From the NCBI GenBank assembly GCA_963920765.1, contig OY987242.1, forward strand, positions 9,326,789 through 9,390,788: a DNA stretch of 64,000 nucleotides, written 5' to 3'. Shown here piece by piece: positions 47,443 through 58,830 of this stretch; within the stretch, counting starts at the first letter, position 1; each line of letters begins with the position of its first letter. Both the position numbers and the translations under genes were made by a program. Below the pieces are notes generated by a model. It worked only from the letters and a program-made list of their open reading frames with translations. It did no database searches and was not told the DNA's origin. The stretch comes from Ulota crispa (Eukaryota > Streptophyta > Bryopsida > Orthotrichales > Orthotrichaceae).

Positions 47443-47875
47443 TAAGATTAAATCTTCAAATTAAAAACTTGTTAGCACATTCCTCTTGGTTTTGCCCCAT
47501 TTGGTTTTCTGGACCCTCGGGGGTTTGTTCACTTCCATGTCCCCTAGTCCCATTAAATTTTCAGAATATAATTGGTTGTGAATTTAAAATTGGGGGATTC
47601 CCACGACATGGTGCTCTTTGAACTGCCTCTATAATAACAATTTTTGGAAGCATTGGGGTCAAAAACCAAAGTATGACTTTGTTCCAAGAATTAGATCCAA
47701 CAAAACAAAAGAACCTTTTTGGAAAATCAAATTTAAAAATAAAATAAAAAATCTATTTCCTGCCTTCCTTTCCTTCATTTTTTACCTTTTGGTTTCACAT
47801 CCCTTTACAATGCCTCTTATAATGCTATACAACTAAGAGAGATGCTAAAGAGTAGGAAACAGTTTATGGGAACGT

Positions 47876-48475
47876 TTAACCCCTCAAGGCCCATGCACTT
47901 TCCTGAGTATCTCAGAATATGTTCTTGGATGAACAAAATGTCAACATTTGATAAGTTGCATCATCTGTTTATAAATTGTAACCATACAAATTCAAACTAG
48001 ATATGTTAGAGATCACATAGGAAAAGAAAACACAACAATATCACTTATGGATTGAATGATTATAACATTTGATCAAGAGGGCGTTAAATCTGTGAAAGTG
48101 ATTTGAAGTAGTTCAATCCTCTTTTCACAACTCAAAATTAAAATTGAGGATACCAAAAAAATATGAGTATGTATAGTACAGCATGTATAACTCTAATCAA
48201 TTTGTAGATTCTTAAAATCTACTCTACAACTTTTTAAATGAAGTTTCTAATGTGATTGTTTCTCCAAGTTCTAGTGTACTTTAGGCTCATTTCCAAGAGC
48301 TCTCAACTCTAAAAAGTGAAGATTTGCAATGGCCACCCTTGCACAAAGTCTTAAATAGAAAAATCATAATCAGTAATTTTCAAAATCAGACTTTTGATAC
48401 TAAAAAGGACTTCAACAAGAACTCTAAAAAAAATATCATTATAATTAATCATGAAGAAAATTTAAACATCCCAAA
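47876..48475 (+). mobile_element. TTAA-family MITE, subfamily A, right end lost
   Basis: Starts TTAACCCCTCAAGGCCCATG and follows the copy at 2501 and the complement of 33618 through GGACTTCAACAAGAACTC and on to about 48475. No AGGGGTTAA end follows, so the right terminus is deleted. Confidence 0.75.
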
Positions 48476-50320
48476 TTACAAACAAGGAAGAACAATTTTG
48501 GTTCTGGTATTTTTATTTGTCATAACATACATACCTTATAATATTGGTGTATCTCAATTATTTGGAGGTTTTCATTTTTGCTCCAAAGATTGTCCCACTA
48601 ACTCCAACACCTATCAGTCTTCACTTATTTTCTTACGGTTTGGATGGGTGCACATTGTTTATTCCTTTGAACTTATTTGTGCCACTTTTGTATGGGAATT
48701 TTTCCTCTTCAACTTCTTTTTAAGTTCGATTTTGTTGTAGTGTTAATAGTTATCAAGGAGAATCAATTTTTTCATATGGCAAAGATTTGAAAAGAAAACA
48801 TGTATTTTGCAAATTCACAAGCATTACAAAAATGAAAGAGTATATTGTCTTGTGGCTTTATTAGGATCTGTACCTTCAACTCTAAATTTATAAAAAAATT
48901 AAACGTTTTTTTATTCGTGATTTGCAATGAAATAAGGAGCCATAACACAAAATCACAATACAAATTAGATTACTGTAATTCTAGTAATGACATATGTCAT
49001 GTTTGTCTAGCTCAAATAAAGTCCTCAAAATGATTTGTTTCTTTTACATTTTCTTTATGTTAATCAATACGTGAATGATCAGATATCTATCTAAGCTTCA
49101 AAAAAGAATCCTACAAAGGATTTTTAGTTTTTCCTACTTAAAGTGGAAGTTAGAAGGATGTCAAAACACATGTGAATCCAAATGGATCAATGTGATATTT
49201 GTAGTAGATACATCTCAAGTTTGTGATTGTTGTAGGTTTCCAAAAAAAAGAAAAATGTATGATTCATTAAAATGTACAATGATTAAAACATAATTTATAC
49301 ATACTTATGTAATGATCACATTATGTAGGAAGTTCCATATGTTTTTATTTATTGGAGCAATGTTAGTTTCAAATAAGGTTGTCTTTTCTTAACATTGGCA
49401 CCAATTAATCTTGAATCCATGTAACCTTTCAAGTAAAAGATGGATTTTACACACCTAAGATGGCCAATTTTTTTACTACGGTGGTATTGGCCTCTCATAA
49501 TTGCCTTGTCAATGTTTATGGTCTTATTATGAAGCTTAGTTCGATGTCCAATCCAAGTTCTAAAATAATGAACTCTTTTTAAAACTCAAAATTACTCTAA
49601 ATATAGCACAATATATATAGTAATTATAGATAATTTGGGGATACATTAATTAATTGATTGATAATGACACACAAATTCTACAACTTACTGGATATGACCA
49701 TGGTAGGCAATTTTTTTTGAAGTTGAGCATGCCATGTAACAAATTTGGAGTGATGTAATCACTGTTTTACACAATGATTTGTATCACATTTAAACTTTTT
49801 TGGTGAGAATTTGACAAATTTAGTAAAAGGATTTTTTTATAAACATGGACTTATTCATTTGGTATTAAATTTATCCAGTATGTGTTTTGGTATTGAATAT
49901 GTTTGTATTTTTGGTTTCAACTACCCTGGTTTTCTAACATCCAGGTTGTTTTAAAATCTATAGTATGTGGTTTATTAGAAAAACAAAAATTAAAGATGTG
50001 TATGAGATTTTATAACAAATTACCTTGAACTATAATTTTAGGATCTTTAAAAATTGTGAATGCAACAGAATTCAAAATAAAATCGGCACGTTACAGTTGA
50101 GTCAAACATTTCAATACTTAATAGCAAATAAATTTGCAATGTTTATTTGTATATACATGTATTAAACTTGAAATGGGTTGGAATAGTTTTAACATATTAG
50201 CATCCTTCACTACTAAAAGGGGTCTTTGAAGCATGCATAAGCATATCTATATTATAAGCTGAGGCTCATGGCAATATTCAGCAAGTCAAATTATAGCACA
50301 ATTTTGACAAATCCTCTTTA
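48476..50320. other. AT-rich spacer
   Basis: TTTTGTTGTAGTG at 48729-48741 looks like a lone right end of a CACTA-type element; no left partner was found. Nothing else recognised. Confidence 0.4.
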
Positions 50321-51159
50321 GAGGATTGCAAGAAAGACTTCATATTTATGTCTCAAAGTGTCTCTTTTTGGGTGTAGTACTAGCACTGCTACCAATACTG
50401 CAAGTATTACACATCATCCTTGCACTAAAAATCTGCATTGTCCCTCCCATCCCAAATCTATTGGGAATGAGGCACGTGGCATGTCATTTAGGAAGGCCAA
50501 TTATCAATAATGGCAGATTCAATGAATGGATGAAAAAAAAATTCACATCCTCAGATGATGTCAATGGTCAGCGGTATTACGTAGTGCCAATTAATAATAG
50601 GGAGTACTACGCAGGCATGTGGAGTAGAAATTACCAAAATTTCTAAGTTATAATGTTTTCAATTTCAGTAATTACAAAAAAAACCCAAAAAATAAAACAA
50701 AATTTATCCATTTTTGCTCTATTGAGATGCCTAAATTGATGAAATTGATTTTTTGGGGAAGTTTGTTTTCTTTCTCCAATGCTTAACCAAAGGATGCCCA
50801 CTTTTAGTGCATGTGGAAGGCAGAGAATTCACAATTTCCTAGAACCTTTCTATATATCCATGTAAAGCTCTATGATAAACAACTTCCCTGATTTGTGGCA
50901 TGAGATCCGCTTTTTTGGACCCAAAATAGTACTAAAAACCCCCATAATGGCCAAGGTAGACACCTATTTGGAGCTAATCAAAAACAGTAAAATAAATTTA
51001 AAAAAACCATAAAAATTATGGAATATTTGTAATTATGATATGTACCTTCTTTTGAAATTTTAACTCAAAATGACTTGGTACCCAAAAGATAGGAGTCAAA
51101 AACCATGTATAAGAGGTGAAGGGGGTAGAAAATAGTACAAATGTTTCTTGCAATCACCC
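50321..51159 (-). mobile_element. Diverged GGGTGATTGCAAG-family copy with extra sequence (about 840 bp)
   Basis: GAGGATTGCAAGAAAGAC at the left faces TTTCTTGCAATCACCCC at the right. The right two thirds (AAAGGATGCCCACTTTTAG, CCAAAATAGTACTAAAAACC) follow the family in the orientation of 16197. About 240 bp around 50400-50640 has no counterpart there and may be a further insertion. Confidence 0.65.
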
Positions 51160-51644
51160 CTAATAGCACTTTAGTATTGTTAAATTTCTTGTACAATTTT
51201 CAAAGGCCTTGTTTAAACATAACTTAACTTAGATTCAATTAGTTACATTTGACTAAAACTTGACCTTGCAAACAGTCAACTATTATTACAACTACAAAAA
51301 CTTGCTTGACTAAAGGATATCTCACGTCATTGTTAGCACTTTGGATATCCTAATGGTGCAAGGAAGCTTTATCAACACCAATATTATAGTTATGATGTTG
51401 CATTTTGTGGGTGTGTCAAATGCAGACTCTGCTCATGAAATCCAATTCATAGTAACAACTTATAGACAACAAGAAATCCAACTTCTTTCACACTAAAGCA
51501 TAAGAACAAGTCATTTTTATTCCAACAAACTTGTGAATTGATTAAGAGAAAGTAATTTGAACAAGGAACTGTCTACCCTTCCAACAATTACTTAGGGGCG
51601 CTTTGCACAATCTCCCCCGTCCCATATGTGCAAGTCCTACCTCA
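51160..51644. other. AT-rich spacer, nothing recognised
   Basis: No gene or repeat of note. Confidence 0.4.
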
Positions 51645-51888
51645 AACACCATATTCGTTAAATTGGGAAAAATGGAGATACCATTTTGTACTCCACCTTA
51701 AACTCAAAAAGTTACCTTAAATCATATTTGAAAGTATCAGATTTAGTTTGAGCCACTAAGTTTTTTTCCCTCGCAAATTCCTTCTCTAAGGTGAAGGCAC
51801 GTGTACCAAAAAAAATGTCGCGAGCTAAGGTTAAAACCTCAAAAGCCCCAAAATGTATTGTTTTTCCTACTTTAACAAATATGATTTT
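51645..51888. mobile_element. AACACCATATTCG-family MITE, uninterrupted copy (244 bp)
   Basis: Left end AACACCATATTCGTTAAATT, right end TTTAACAAATATGATTTT. It matches the split copy at 30921-32104 through TATCAGATTTAGTTTGAGCC and GCACGTGTACC. It keeps a single TTAA (51872-51875) where the other copy holds a 929-bp insertion. Confidence 0.8.
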
Positions 51889-52007
51889 CTCAATGCAAAA
51901 TCCCACTTACATTGGTTATTAACCTTTTAAGAATAGCATTAAGGAGCAATTAAATTTGAACTAAGAGTATTGCAAGTTTGCAATAACCCAATTTGAGTTA
52001 CTTGTCC

Positions 52008-52946
52008 TTAACCCCTAAAGGTCCAAGCAGTTTTCTCTAATGAAAGTAACTGTTAAACGCCACTTTGGGGGGAATGAGTAGAAAAGTAGGAAATAAAGTT
52101 TGTTTTGCAAATCCAATCATAGGATCTTGTCTTAGACTAGAAAAGGTACTTGTGGGAAAAAATCAGGTCATTCTATATGGAGAGGAGGGAGATATTTACA
52201 TCTGAAGTGAAAAAATGGTTTCTTTTTGTGATATCCAAAAAATTTCACAAGCCTTTGTCCACACTTACATGAAAAAAATTGCTCTACACAAAGTTGAGGT
52301 TTATTTTTTTCATGTAGCAGACCAAGTTAGGTATGTGTGGGAGAATTTTCAAATCAATTGGAATTATACAACACATGGGGGAAATCAGTAAGTAAAAAGA
52401 AGTAGAGAATGAGTCAAATCACTAAATTGTTAAGAATTTCATTATTAAAATGAAAAAATGAAAATCCCAACGGTTATAATGTTGTGATAAACAATCTACT
52501 TCCTTAGGTTTAGTGTTTTTCCCAAAATATTATAAATTGTGGAAAATAAAGGACTTCAAAGTTTATTTTAGAGTAGAGAATCCATAACTGCCCACAAACT
52601 AAAACATCTCATAACTTCCATCTCATTGATTGAAGTTGAATGATTCAAAGCTTCCCACATATGAAAAAATCTAAAGGACCAATTTCAGATTTCCATTTTT
52701 AGAAAATACAAAATTTTAAGAAGTTTTTGGGCTGCCTGGATTGCCCTCCCTCCCCAGGCAGCAAAAATTCTTGCATAACTTCTTTGTCAAATGTCAGAAT
52801 GACAAAAAAAGTAAATTCTTGGATAGGTCTTGGAATTTCCCACCTTCAATAAAAGTTTTAAAAAATCACAAAAACTAAATTAGCTATAGGTAAATGCCCA
52901 AAATCTCAACTGTCTCCCTTGGGACAGTTGGGCTTTTAGGAGTTAA
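52008..52946 (-). mobile_element. TTAA-family MITE, subfamily B (939 bp)
   Basis: TTAA at both ends with CCCCTAAAGGTCCAAGC and TTGGGCTTTTAGGAG inside. Equal in length to the copy at 9270-10208 and its reverse complement at roughly 90 per cent identity where compared. Flanks beyond TTAA (TTGTCC and AGAGTT) share nothing, so TTAA is the whole duplication. Confidence 0.88.
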
Positions 52947-53660
52947 AGAGTTACAAAAAAAAGGAACACTAAAGAAAACCATGAATGTTTTAAGCAAAAA
53001 CATTGATAAGACTTATGCTAAAAGTTAGGACAATCAAAATGATTGACCCAAATGTTGACTGAAGTCCCACCATCTCATCCCAAAACTTCCATTTTAAGAG
53101 CAAAATGTGGGACTTTAGACATAATGTGCAGCGTCCATTATTTGAAAAGGTATAAGCTAATTTATAGTGGATACAAACATTAATGCACACATCAGTTTCA
53201 CGCCTTTTCTTTTTTTCTTCTTTTTATCCATACTTCGAAGGTGGCTGCATTTTTGGTGCACTGCTACGTATATTATCAGGATAACAAACCCTTGCTTCTA
53301 GAACAAGCAGAGCAACAGGCTGAATAACCATGTCTGCGAAGCACTGCCACTCTTTACAAGCAAAGTCCTACTCAAACGTCCTCTCAGATAGCTTTTGTCG
53401 ATGCAAAGCCTCATCCTCTCCGGGCCTCCTTGGGGCCCTCGGGCCCTGGCCAACAAAGGTTTCCAAGTGGCGTTTTCAAACCGCGAGTCCTAATCCCTTG
53501 CGTCGCGGACACGAGCCAGGTGTGAAATACCGTAGTACTGCAGAAAATTTACTGTACACCGAATAGTGCATTTAGGTTGCCTTAGCAATTAGGTTGCTTT
53601 AGGGCGATGGTACAATCAGGGTAGCTTGAAAATGGCTTGCCGGACCTTTGGAAAGGACTA
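52947..53660. other. Spacer with a GC-richer patch
   Basis: 53330-53560 is richer in GC than its flanks and carries a 78-codon plus frame with no family resemblance. Confidence 0.4.
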
Positions 53661-53663
53661 ATA

Positions 53664-53903
53664 TTTGACATGCACTACTAAGTCCTGATTCATTTTGTTT
53701 AATGAAAAAATTGAACTTGCAAGTGATGAGACATTTTTTTAAAGTTTTCCTTGCGTTAAGACATTCATTTAGAAAGTGTTCCTTTTGACATGCACTACTA
53801 AGTCTTGATTCATTTTGTTTAATGAAAAAATTGAACTTGCAAGTGATGAGACATTTTTCTTAAGTTTTCCTTGCATTAAGACATTCATTTAGAAAGTGTT
53901 CCT
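53664..53903 (+). repeat. Direct tandem duplication, two 120-bp units
   Basis: 53664-53783 and 53784-53903 are nearly identical (TTGACATGCACTACTAAGTC... AGAAAGTGTTCC); only a few bases differ. The high identity implies a recent duplication. Confidence 0.95.
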
Positions 53904-54780
53904 TCCATCAAAAGGACTTTCTTGATCTTTTTCCATACCATAAAAGTGATTAGAACCCAAATGTCTTGATCTAGATGTTTTTTGACTTGTAATTTGTAAT
54001 GGCTCCCTAAAATGAATTATTAACATTTTAATAATTTTGACCATATGTGCACCTAGAAACAAGTATATGTGTATGCTTTTGCCACTTTAAAAAAAAATTA
54101 CAAATTTTTAGTGTTCTTTATTGGACATGGAAAAACTCACATGAAATTGTCCCTAAAAGAATTCGTAATAACCAATTTTAATAATGTATGGACTAATGCA
54201 CTTTAAATTCATGAACCATAGAAGCTTGCACAACTATAAATGCATTAACCTAATTCCTACTAACCAAATTTGTTGTCTGGATGAGTCCTTTACTTCATTT
54301 TGATGAAATGCAACAGTTCCGGAACTTCTCACAAAATTGCTCATTTGGACATGATAACATTCATCATTTGAAAAAGTGTCTTTTTTTTCTACTAATCTAC
54401 AAGTATAAGCAACTTCTCGCCAAAAAATAAACAACAAAGCACTCTCTAATAAGACATAATAAATAGCAAAAGTATCATGGGTATGACCAAATCCGAGTTA
54501 AACAGTCCTTTTTGGTTACCTTGATTGTGCCATCACTCCTTACCTTGGCAAACATCATGACTCACCCTTGATCAAGACCATTTGGAGAGAATGGAGATGC
54601 ATGCAACTCTATCTGGTTTTGTATGAAGTTCTAGCTTCCTTGCTCCTTGATTTTGGTGCTTATTGCTATGCCTAACCTTGGCTTGCTTCTTCTATTGTTT
54701 ATCACAATAATTATTCACAAAAGTTACTATAATCTTAGTAAGTATTTAAATAGTGTAAAATATAGAGAAATTATTATGGG
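53904..54780. other. AT-rich spacer, nothing recognised
   Basis: No gene or repeat of note. Confidence 0.4.
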
Positions 54781-56316
54781 GCAACCTAAAGTGCACTATT
54801 TGGTGTTGGGGGATGGAGGCCAATTTTGGAAATGGGACTTCCAAAGGTGCGTGGAACCAGTGAGGCCACTTGTCCAGTGCAAACCCCATGTCGCAATGCG
54901 AGAGGCACAACCCCACTAGCCCGGTTCATACTAGCGTCTGGCCAAAAATTTCTCAAACATGATTGGTTGAAATTTGGCTTTTCTCCATTGTCGGGTTCAG
55001 ATTGCAATTTTGTTCGACACTTTTACATCCATTTTCACCACCGTGGGGACCACCCTATATAGCCATTTCAGCAACCAAGATAGTGAAGATTTGGGGCTTA
55101 CTCCAAAGGTGATACCAAACTTGTCCGACAAAGATGCACTCTTGAATAACACGTGATTACACGGAAAAGTTTCTATCGCACAAAACACGAAATGGGGTGG
55201 CGATTTTCGTGTCTTGGCCAGTCGATAGTCTGACCCGGGCCTTAGGCTGCTGGCAGGGCCGCAAGCGTTCCGTAATCTGGCATGGAAAAGTGCTCTAAAT
55301 GGCGCCCTCTCATATCCCTTCCGTCATTTGGCGCCACGCGGGACGACGGGTGACATGGAATTGTACACTTCAGCTGTCGAGGAGGCCCAGTTCTCGAGGC
55401 GTCCAACTGAAGTCCAACTGAAGCCAAGGAGCTCCGCTGACCCAACGAGCTCAACAGGGCTGTATAGATTTGCATAGTTTCACATCGATTACAGTACTTT
55501 GTGATGAGGTTTCTAGTTTTGTAGTAAGGTAACCTTACCCATACCTGAGCATTTAAGGGTTTAGGGTACTTCAAGGTCTTAGAAAATTTAGGAAAAAAAT
55601 CTGTAGGGTTAGTCTTTCAACAAGCTATCATGGAGCATAATTTTTGTGGAAAAAAATATTGTAGATTATTTTATATTAAAGGGCAAAGTTGCAGCTCAGA
55701 GGGTCCCTATTAGCAGCGCTAGACTACCCTTGAAATTGTTTGGATGTGTTCTTATACGTGTACTTGACTTTTCCAATTCCGATTCTCCCAAACTAGCTCC
55801 TAAGATGACATGTAGTAAGATTTACTTGTGCAAATGACATTCATTACTCCATTTTAAATTCAAGAGTGTGTGGAGAACACCCCAAATGTAGAGTGCAACA
55901 TTGGGACGGCTCCGGTATGGGGTAAGTTACCTTAGTGGAGATTCGCAACTTCTGTTATGCATTAACTGATACTTTTGACGGTTCTCAGAGACAGTCGACA
56001 TGGGCGGAGTGTCCGGAATCGTTGTCAATGAATATCGTACGGGAGGCAACTTGGCTCGACTGAGTCGCGTCTCGCAGTTGAGACTCGAGGGCCCGGTGGA
56101 CGGCAGTTGGGAATCTGAGTGATCTCTCCGTCGCTGCTGCTGCAGCGTTGCAACTTGGACGCCACGACGAGGGCGTGGTCCCGAGTCGCAACTGCGGCGT
56201 TGGGAATTCCCCGAAGCGCGGGTTGCCAAAGACACTGCTGTAAAGGCACGTTCGCACATGGCGTTCACAAAGAGTGAGTGAAAGCGCTCTGCAAGTACTC
56301 GTGTTTCCATCCCTGC
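54781..56316. other. GC-richer region of unknown origin
   Basis: Two patches, 54781-55560 and 55900-56310, have composition closer to coding DNA than the spacer. The second includes a GCTGCTGCTGCAGC run near 56136. Short overlapping frames occur on both strands but none resembles a known family. A lone GCATTTAAGGGTTTA near 55549 recalls a TTAA-family right end. Confidence 0.4.
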
Positions 56317-56412
56317 TTAATTGGCCCTCAAAGGACGATAGGGCATAGTATATATGCTGCTGTATAATTAGTATTTGCTATCAATAAGAAGTTTTAATTT
56401 GGGATCTCACTA

Positions 56413-56550
56413 AGGTAATCGACTCTAATGCCAACCATGCTTCTAATCCCGCATAAATTTACACCCTCAATAGATTCTATATCTAAGATCTACTGAAGGT
56501 GTAGATTTGTGCGAGATTAGAAGCATGGTCGGCATTAGAGCCGATTACCT
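56413..56550. mobile_element. Foldback MITE at a TA site (138 bp)
   Basis: Arms of about 55 bp (starting AGGTAATCGACTCTAATGCC, closing GGCATTAGAGCCGATTACCT) pair almost completely around a short loop. TA stands on both sides; the related empty sites at 37567 and 26562 read CTCACTAGAAC with one TA. This fits a mariner/Stowaway-type insertion. Confidence 0.87.
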
Positions 56551-56658
56551 TAGAACTACTTTGATCTATTCTCCAATTTTCTTGTTGATCTCAAACGCAA
56601 TGAAGGTGTGAATTTATTCCAAATACAAGAAAAACACCTTGTATTCTATTGGTTGCAG

Positions 56659-57398
56659 GGTGATTGCAAGAAACATTTGTACTACATTATGTCCCCTCCC
56701 TCCTAGGCGGGAGGTAATAGGCTCGTACCTTTTGCATAACAAGTTTTTTTGACCTGAAATTTCAAAGTAAGGTGAACATCAAAGTTATTGACGTTTAGAA
56801 ATTTTTTGGTGTTTTTCAAAATTATTTTTCTATTTATAAATGGGCCCCAATTGCATGTCTACTATTGTGGTTTTGGAGGTTTTTACTACTCTACATTGGG
56901 TCTGAAAAAGCAAATTTGCTGCCAAAAATCAGGGTAGTGGTTTGGGAAGTATCATTACACAAATCTGTAGACTTGTTTTACAAAACTCAAAAATCTCTAC
57001 TTTGCGCATTGTCTCAAAGTGGGCATCCTTTCTCCCTCCATTGGTGAAAGACAAAAACCTTCCTCCAAAAAGTACTTGCATTAGTTCAAGCTAATGAGGG
57101 GAATCAAAAATAGTCCCTTTTGTTTTATATTTTTGAATTTTTTTACTATTTTTTAAAAAGCAAAAAGGAAATTATCTTTTGTTGGTAATTTTTGTCCCTC
57201 TATTTTTGTGCATGACTTTTAGGACAAATTTTTTCTAGGATTGAATTTTCACAAGTATGCTATTTTAAGTGCTTCACAAATTTTCCATATTTTGTTTTGT
57301 TTAAAAGAAATTATTTCAAAAGCTCATAGTACTACTTTGTACTACCAGTTTTAAGGGTGTTTGAGACAAAATTGTGAAATGTTTCTTGCAACTACCCC
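56659..57398 (+). mobile_element. GGGTGATTGCAAG-family MITE nested in a TTAA element (740 bp)
   Basis: Begins GGTGATTGCAAGAAAC and ends GTTTCTTGCAACTACCCC. GCAG stands on both sides (56655-56658 and 57399-57402), a 4-bp duplication. Inside it matches 35947 in the same orientation (TCTCAAAGTGGGCATCCT, AGTACTACTTTGTACTACC). Confidence 0.85.
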
Positions 57399-57601
57399 GC
57401 AGCGTCACTCTCCATCCTTTAGGGATTAACTCCACTCTTAACATCAACCAACAACATTCCATAACCCCCCAAAACCCTTGTGTCTGCTTTGGCTTTGGAT
57501 AATTTACCACAACTCTAGCATCCTGAGCTTTTATAGTACTTTGAGCATCTCTAGCCACCCTGTACTTTTTCATCTTGGCAAATTGCAGTGTTTCTTGTTT
57601 A

Positions 57602-58827
57602 GAGCATCTCCACCACACTGGTGGCATCCTCAAGGAGATCACTTAGAGGGTCCATTAAAAACCACGCGCGTTAAGATTTTGGACCCTCTATCCTATGTTC
57701 TAAAACTTAAATAGAAAAAATAGAAAAAAGTATGAGTAGATTCTCCTACTTTGGAAGTTTCCTTTTTGAATTAACCATAAATTTTTTGTAATTTATAATT
57801 AGTTACAAATTTTTGAAGTAAAATAATACACTATTGAGCTAAAAATAACCTTCACACCCCTATCTTATATAAGGAAAAATTGTTTAAGAATACAAAAAAG
57901 AAAATCTCAAAAATGAGGTTCTATTGAAAGTTTATATTTCTTGAATACCAATGCAACGGTCATCTAAATGTGTTCCCTAAACATATTTTAGTTAAAAAAC
58001 ATGCCATTTTAGTTCATTTTTCAACCTAAGTAACTAGAAATAATTTAATAAATTATTTGAATTGAAGGTTTTGGCAATAGAATCTTACAATAATGATTAA
58101 ACATAGCTCAAAATTATAAATTGAGATCATAGTTCATTTAGAAATAAATAGGGGGACAAAAAATTGCTTAACTCACATGGTTAGCTATAGACACACTAAG
58201 TGATCTCCCCAAGGTGGTATCTCATCTTAGGAAAAATGCAATGGCTTTACTTCAGCATGTTGATTTGTGATTCCCCCCATCCTTCCAATTAGGCAAAATA
58301 GTGCTCAACCAATAACAAGCCTCTTTGCTTGAAAAGGTAAATAGAATCTTCATCATTCCATGCTCAACCTATTAATTGACCCCAAAAAAGTGGTGTCTAG
58401 AGAAGTTGTTGTGCACTAGTAAATTACAAATTTTGCAATGCAAGGAGGAATCTTTTGACACGGTTGATTGAGCATCAAGGGCATCCTTTTCATCCAAAAG
58501 CATATTTGAAATAGTGTTTCCCTGTACATGTGGAGATGCTCTTACATATTTGAACATTAATTTCTCCACCCGTTCAACTAGGTATACTAGCATTCAAGTT
58601 CAACCAACACCAAATCTCCTTGTTTAAAAAAATAGATAAGTTCCTTGTCATTGCTTACTTGTCCTATTAATTAATCAAAGAAAAGTAGTGTTTGAAGGAG
58701 TTGCTATGTATTGGAAGATTGCAAGTTTTGCACTGCAAGGGAGAATGGTAGGTCCAAGCATTCATGCTTCCTTTTCATCCAAAAAGTATTCCTAATCTAG
58801 TGTTTTGCAAGACGGCTGGAGATGCTC
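57602..58827. mobile_element. GAGCATCTCCA-type Harbinger-like element with duplicated right part
   Basis: GAGCATCTCCACC follows TTA at 57599-57601; TGGAGATGCTC followed by TTA closes it at 58541, giving 940 bp. A second right end (TGGAGATGCTC, then TTA) occurs at 58827, and the stretch between repeats the last 290 bp in diverged form (AGTGGTGTCTAGAGAAGTTG against AGTAGTGTTTGAAGGAGTTG). The TTA duplication fits PIF/Harbinger. Confidence 0.75.
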
Positions 58828-58830
58828 TTA

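Larger units (their letters stand above)
56317..57429 (+). mobile_element. TTAA-family MITE, subfamily C, carrying two nested insertions
   Basis: Left boundary TTAA then TTGGCCCTCAAAGGACG; right ATCCTTTAGGGATTAA. Between the insertions the sequence follows 37567 and 26562 (TTTTAATTTGGGATCTCAC, TTCCAAATACAAGAAAAACA). Without the 138-bp and 740-bp insertions it would be about 230 bp, the size of the other two copies. Confidence 0.82.

Noticed and set aside
48324-48740. A 138-codon plus frame with membrane-like stretches
   Set aside because: The first part is the body of a TTAA element (subfamily A) and the rest is AT-rich spacer. No start context or homology supports a protein.
50326-50646. 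A 106-codon plus frame with a hydrophobic N-terminal half
   Set aside because: It lies inside a diverged copy of the GGGTGATTGCAAG MITE family, starts in its terminal repeat and is not kept in the other copies.
2501-57429. CCCTAAA/TTTAGGG in the TTAA-element ends as plant telomere repeat
   Set aside because: Only one unit occurs per end and it varies between copies (CCCTTGAA, CCCTAGAC), so it is the transposon terminus and not telomeric DNA.
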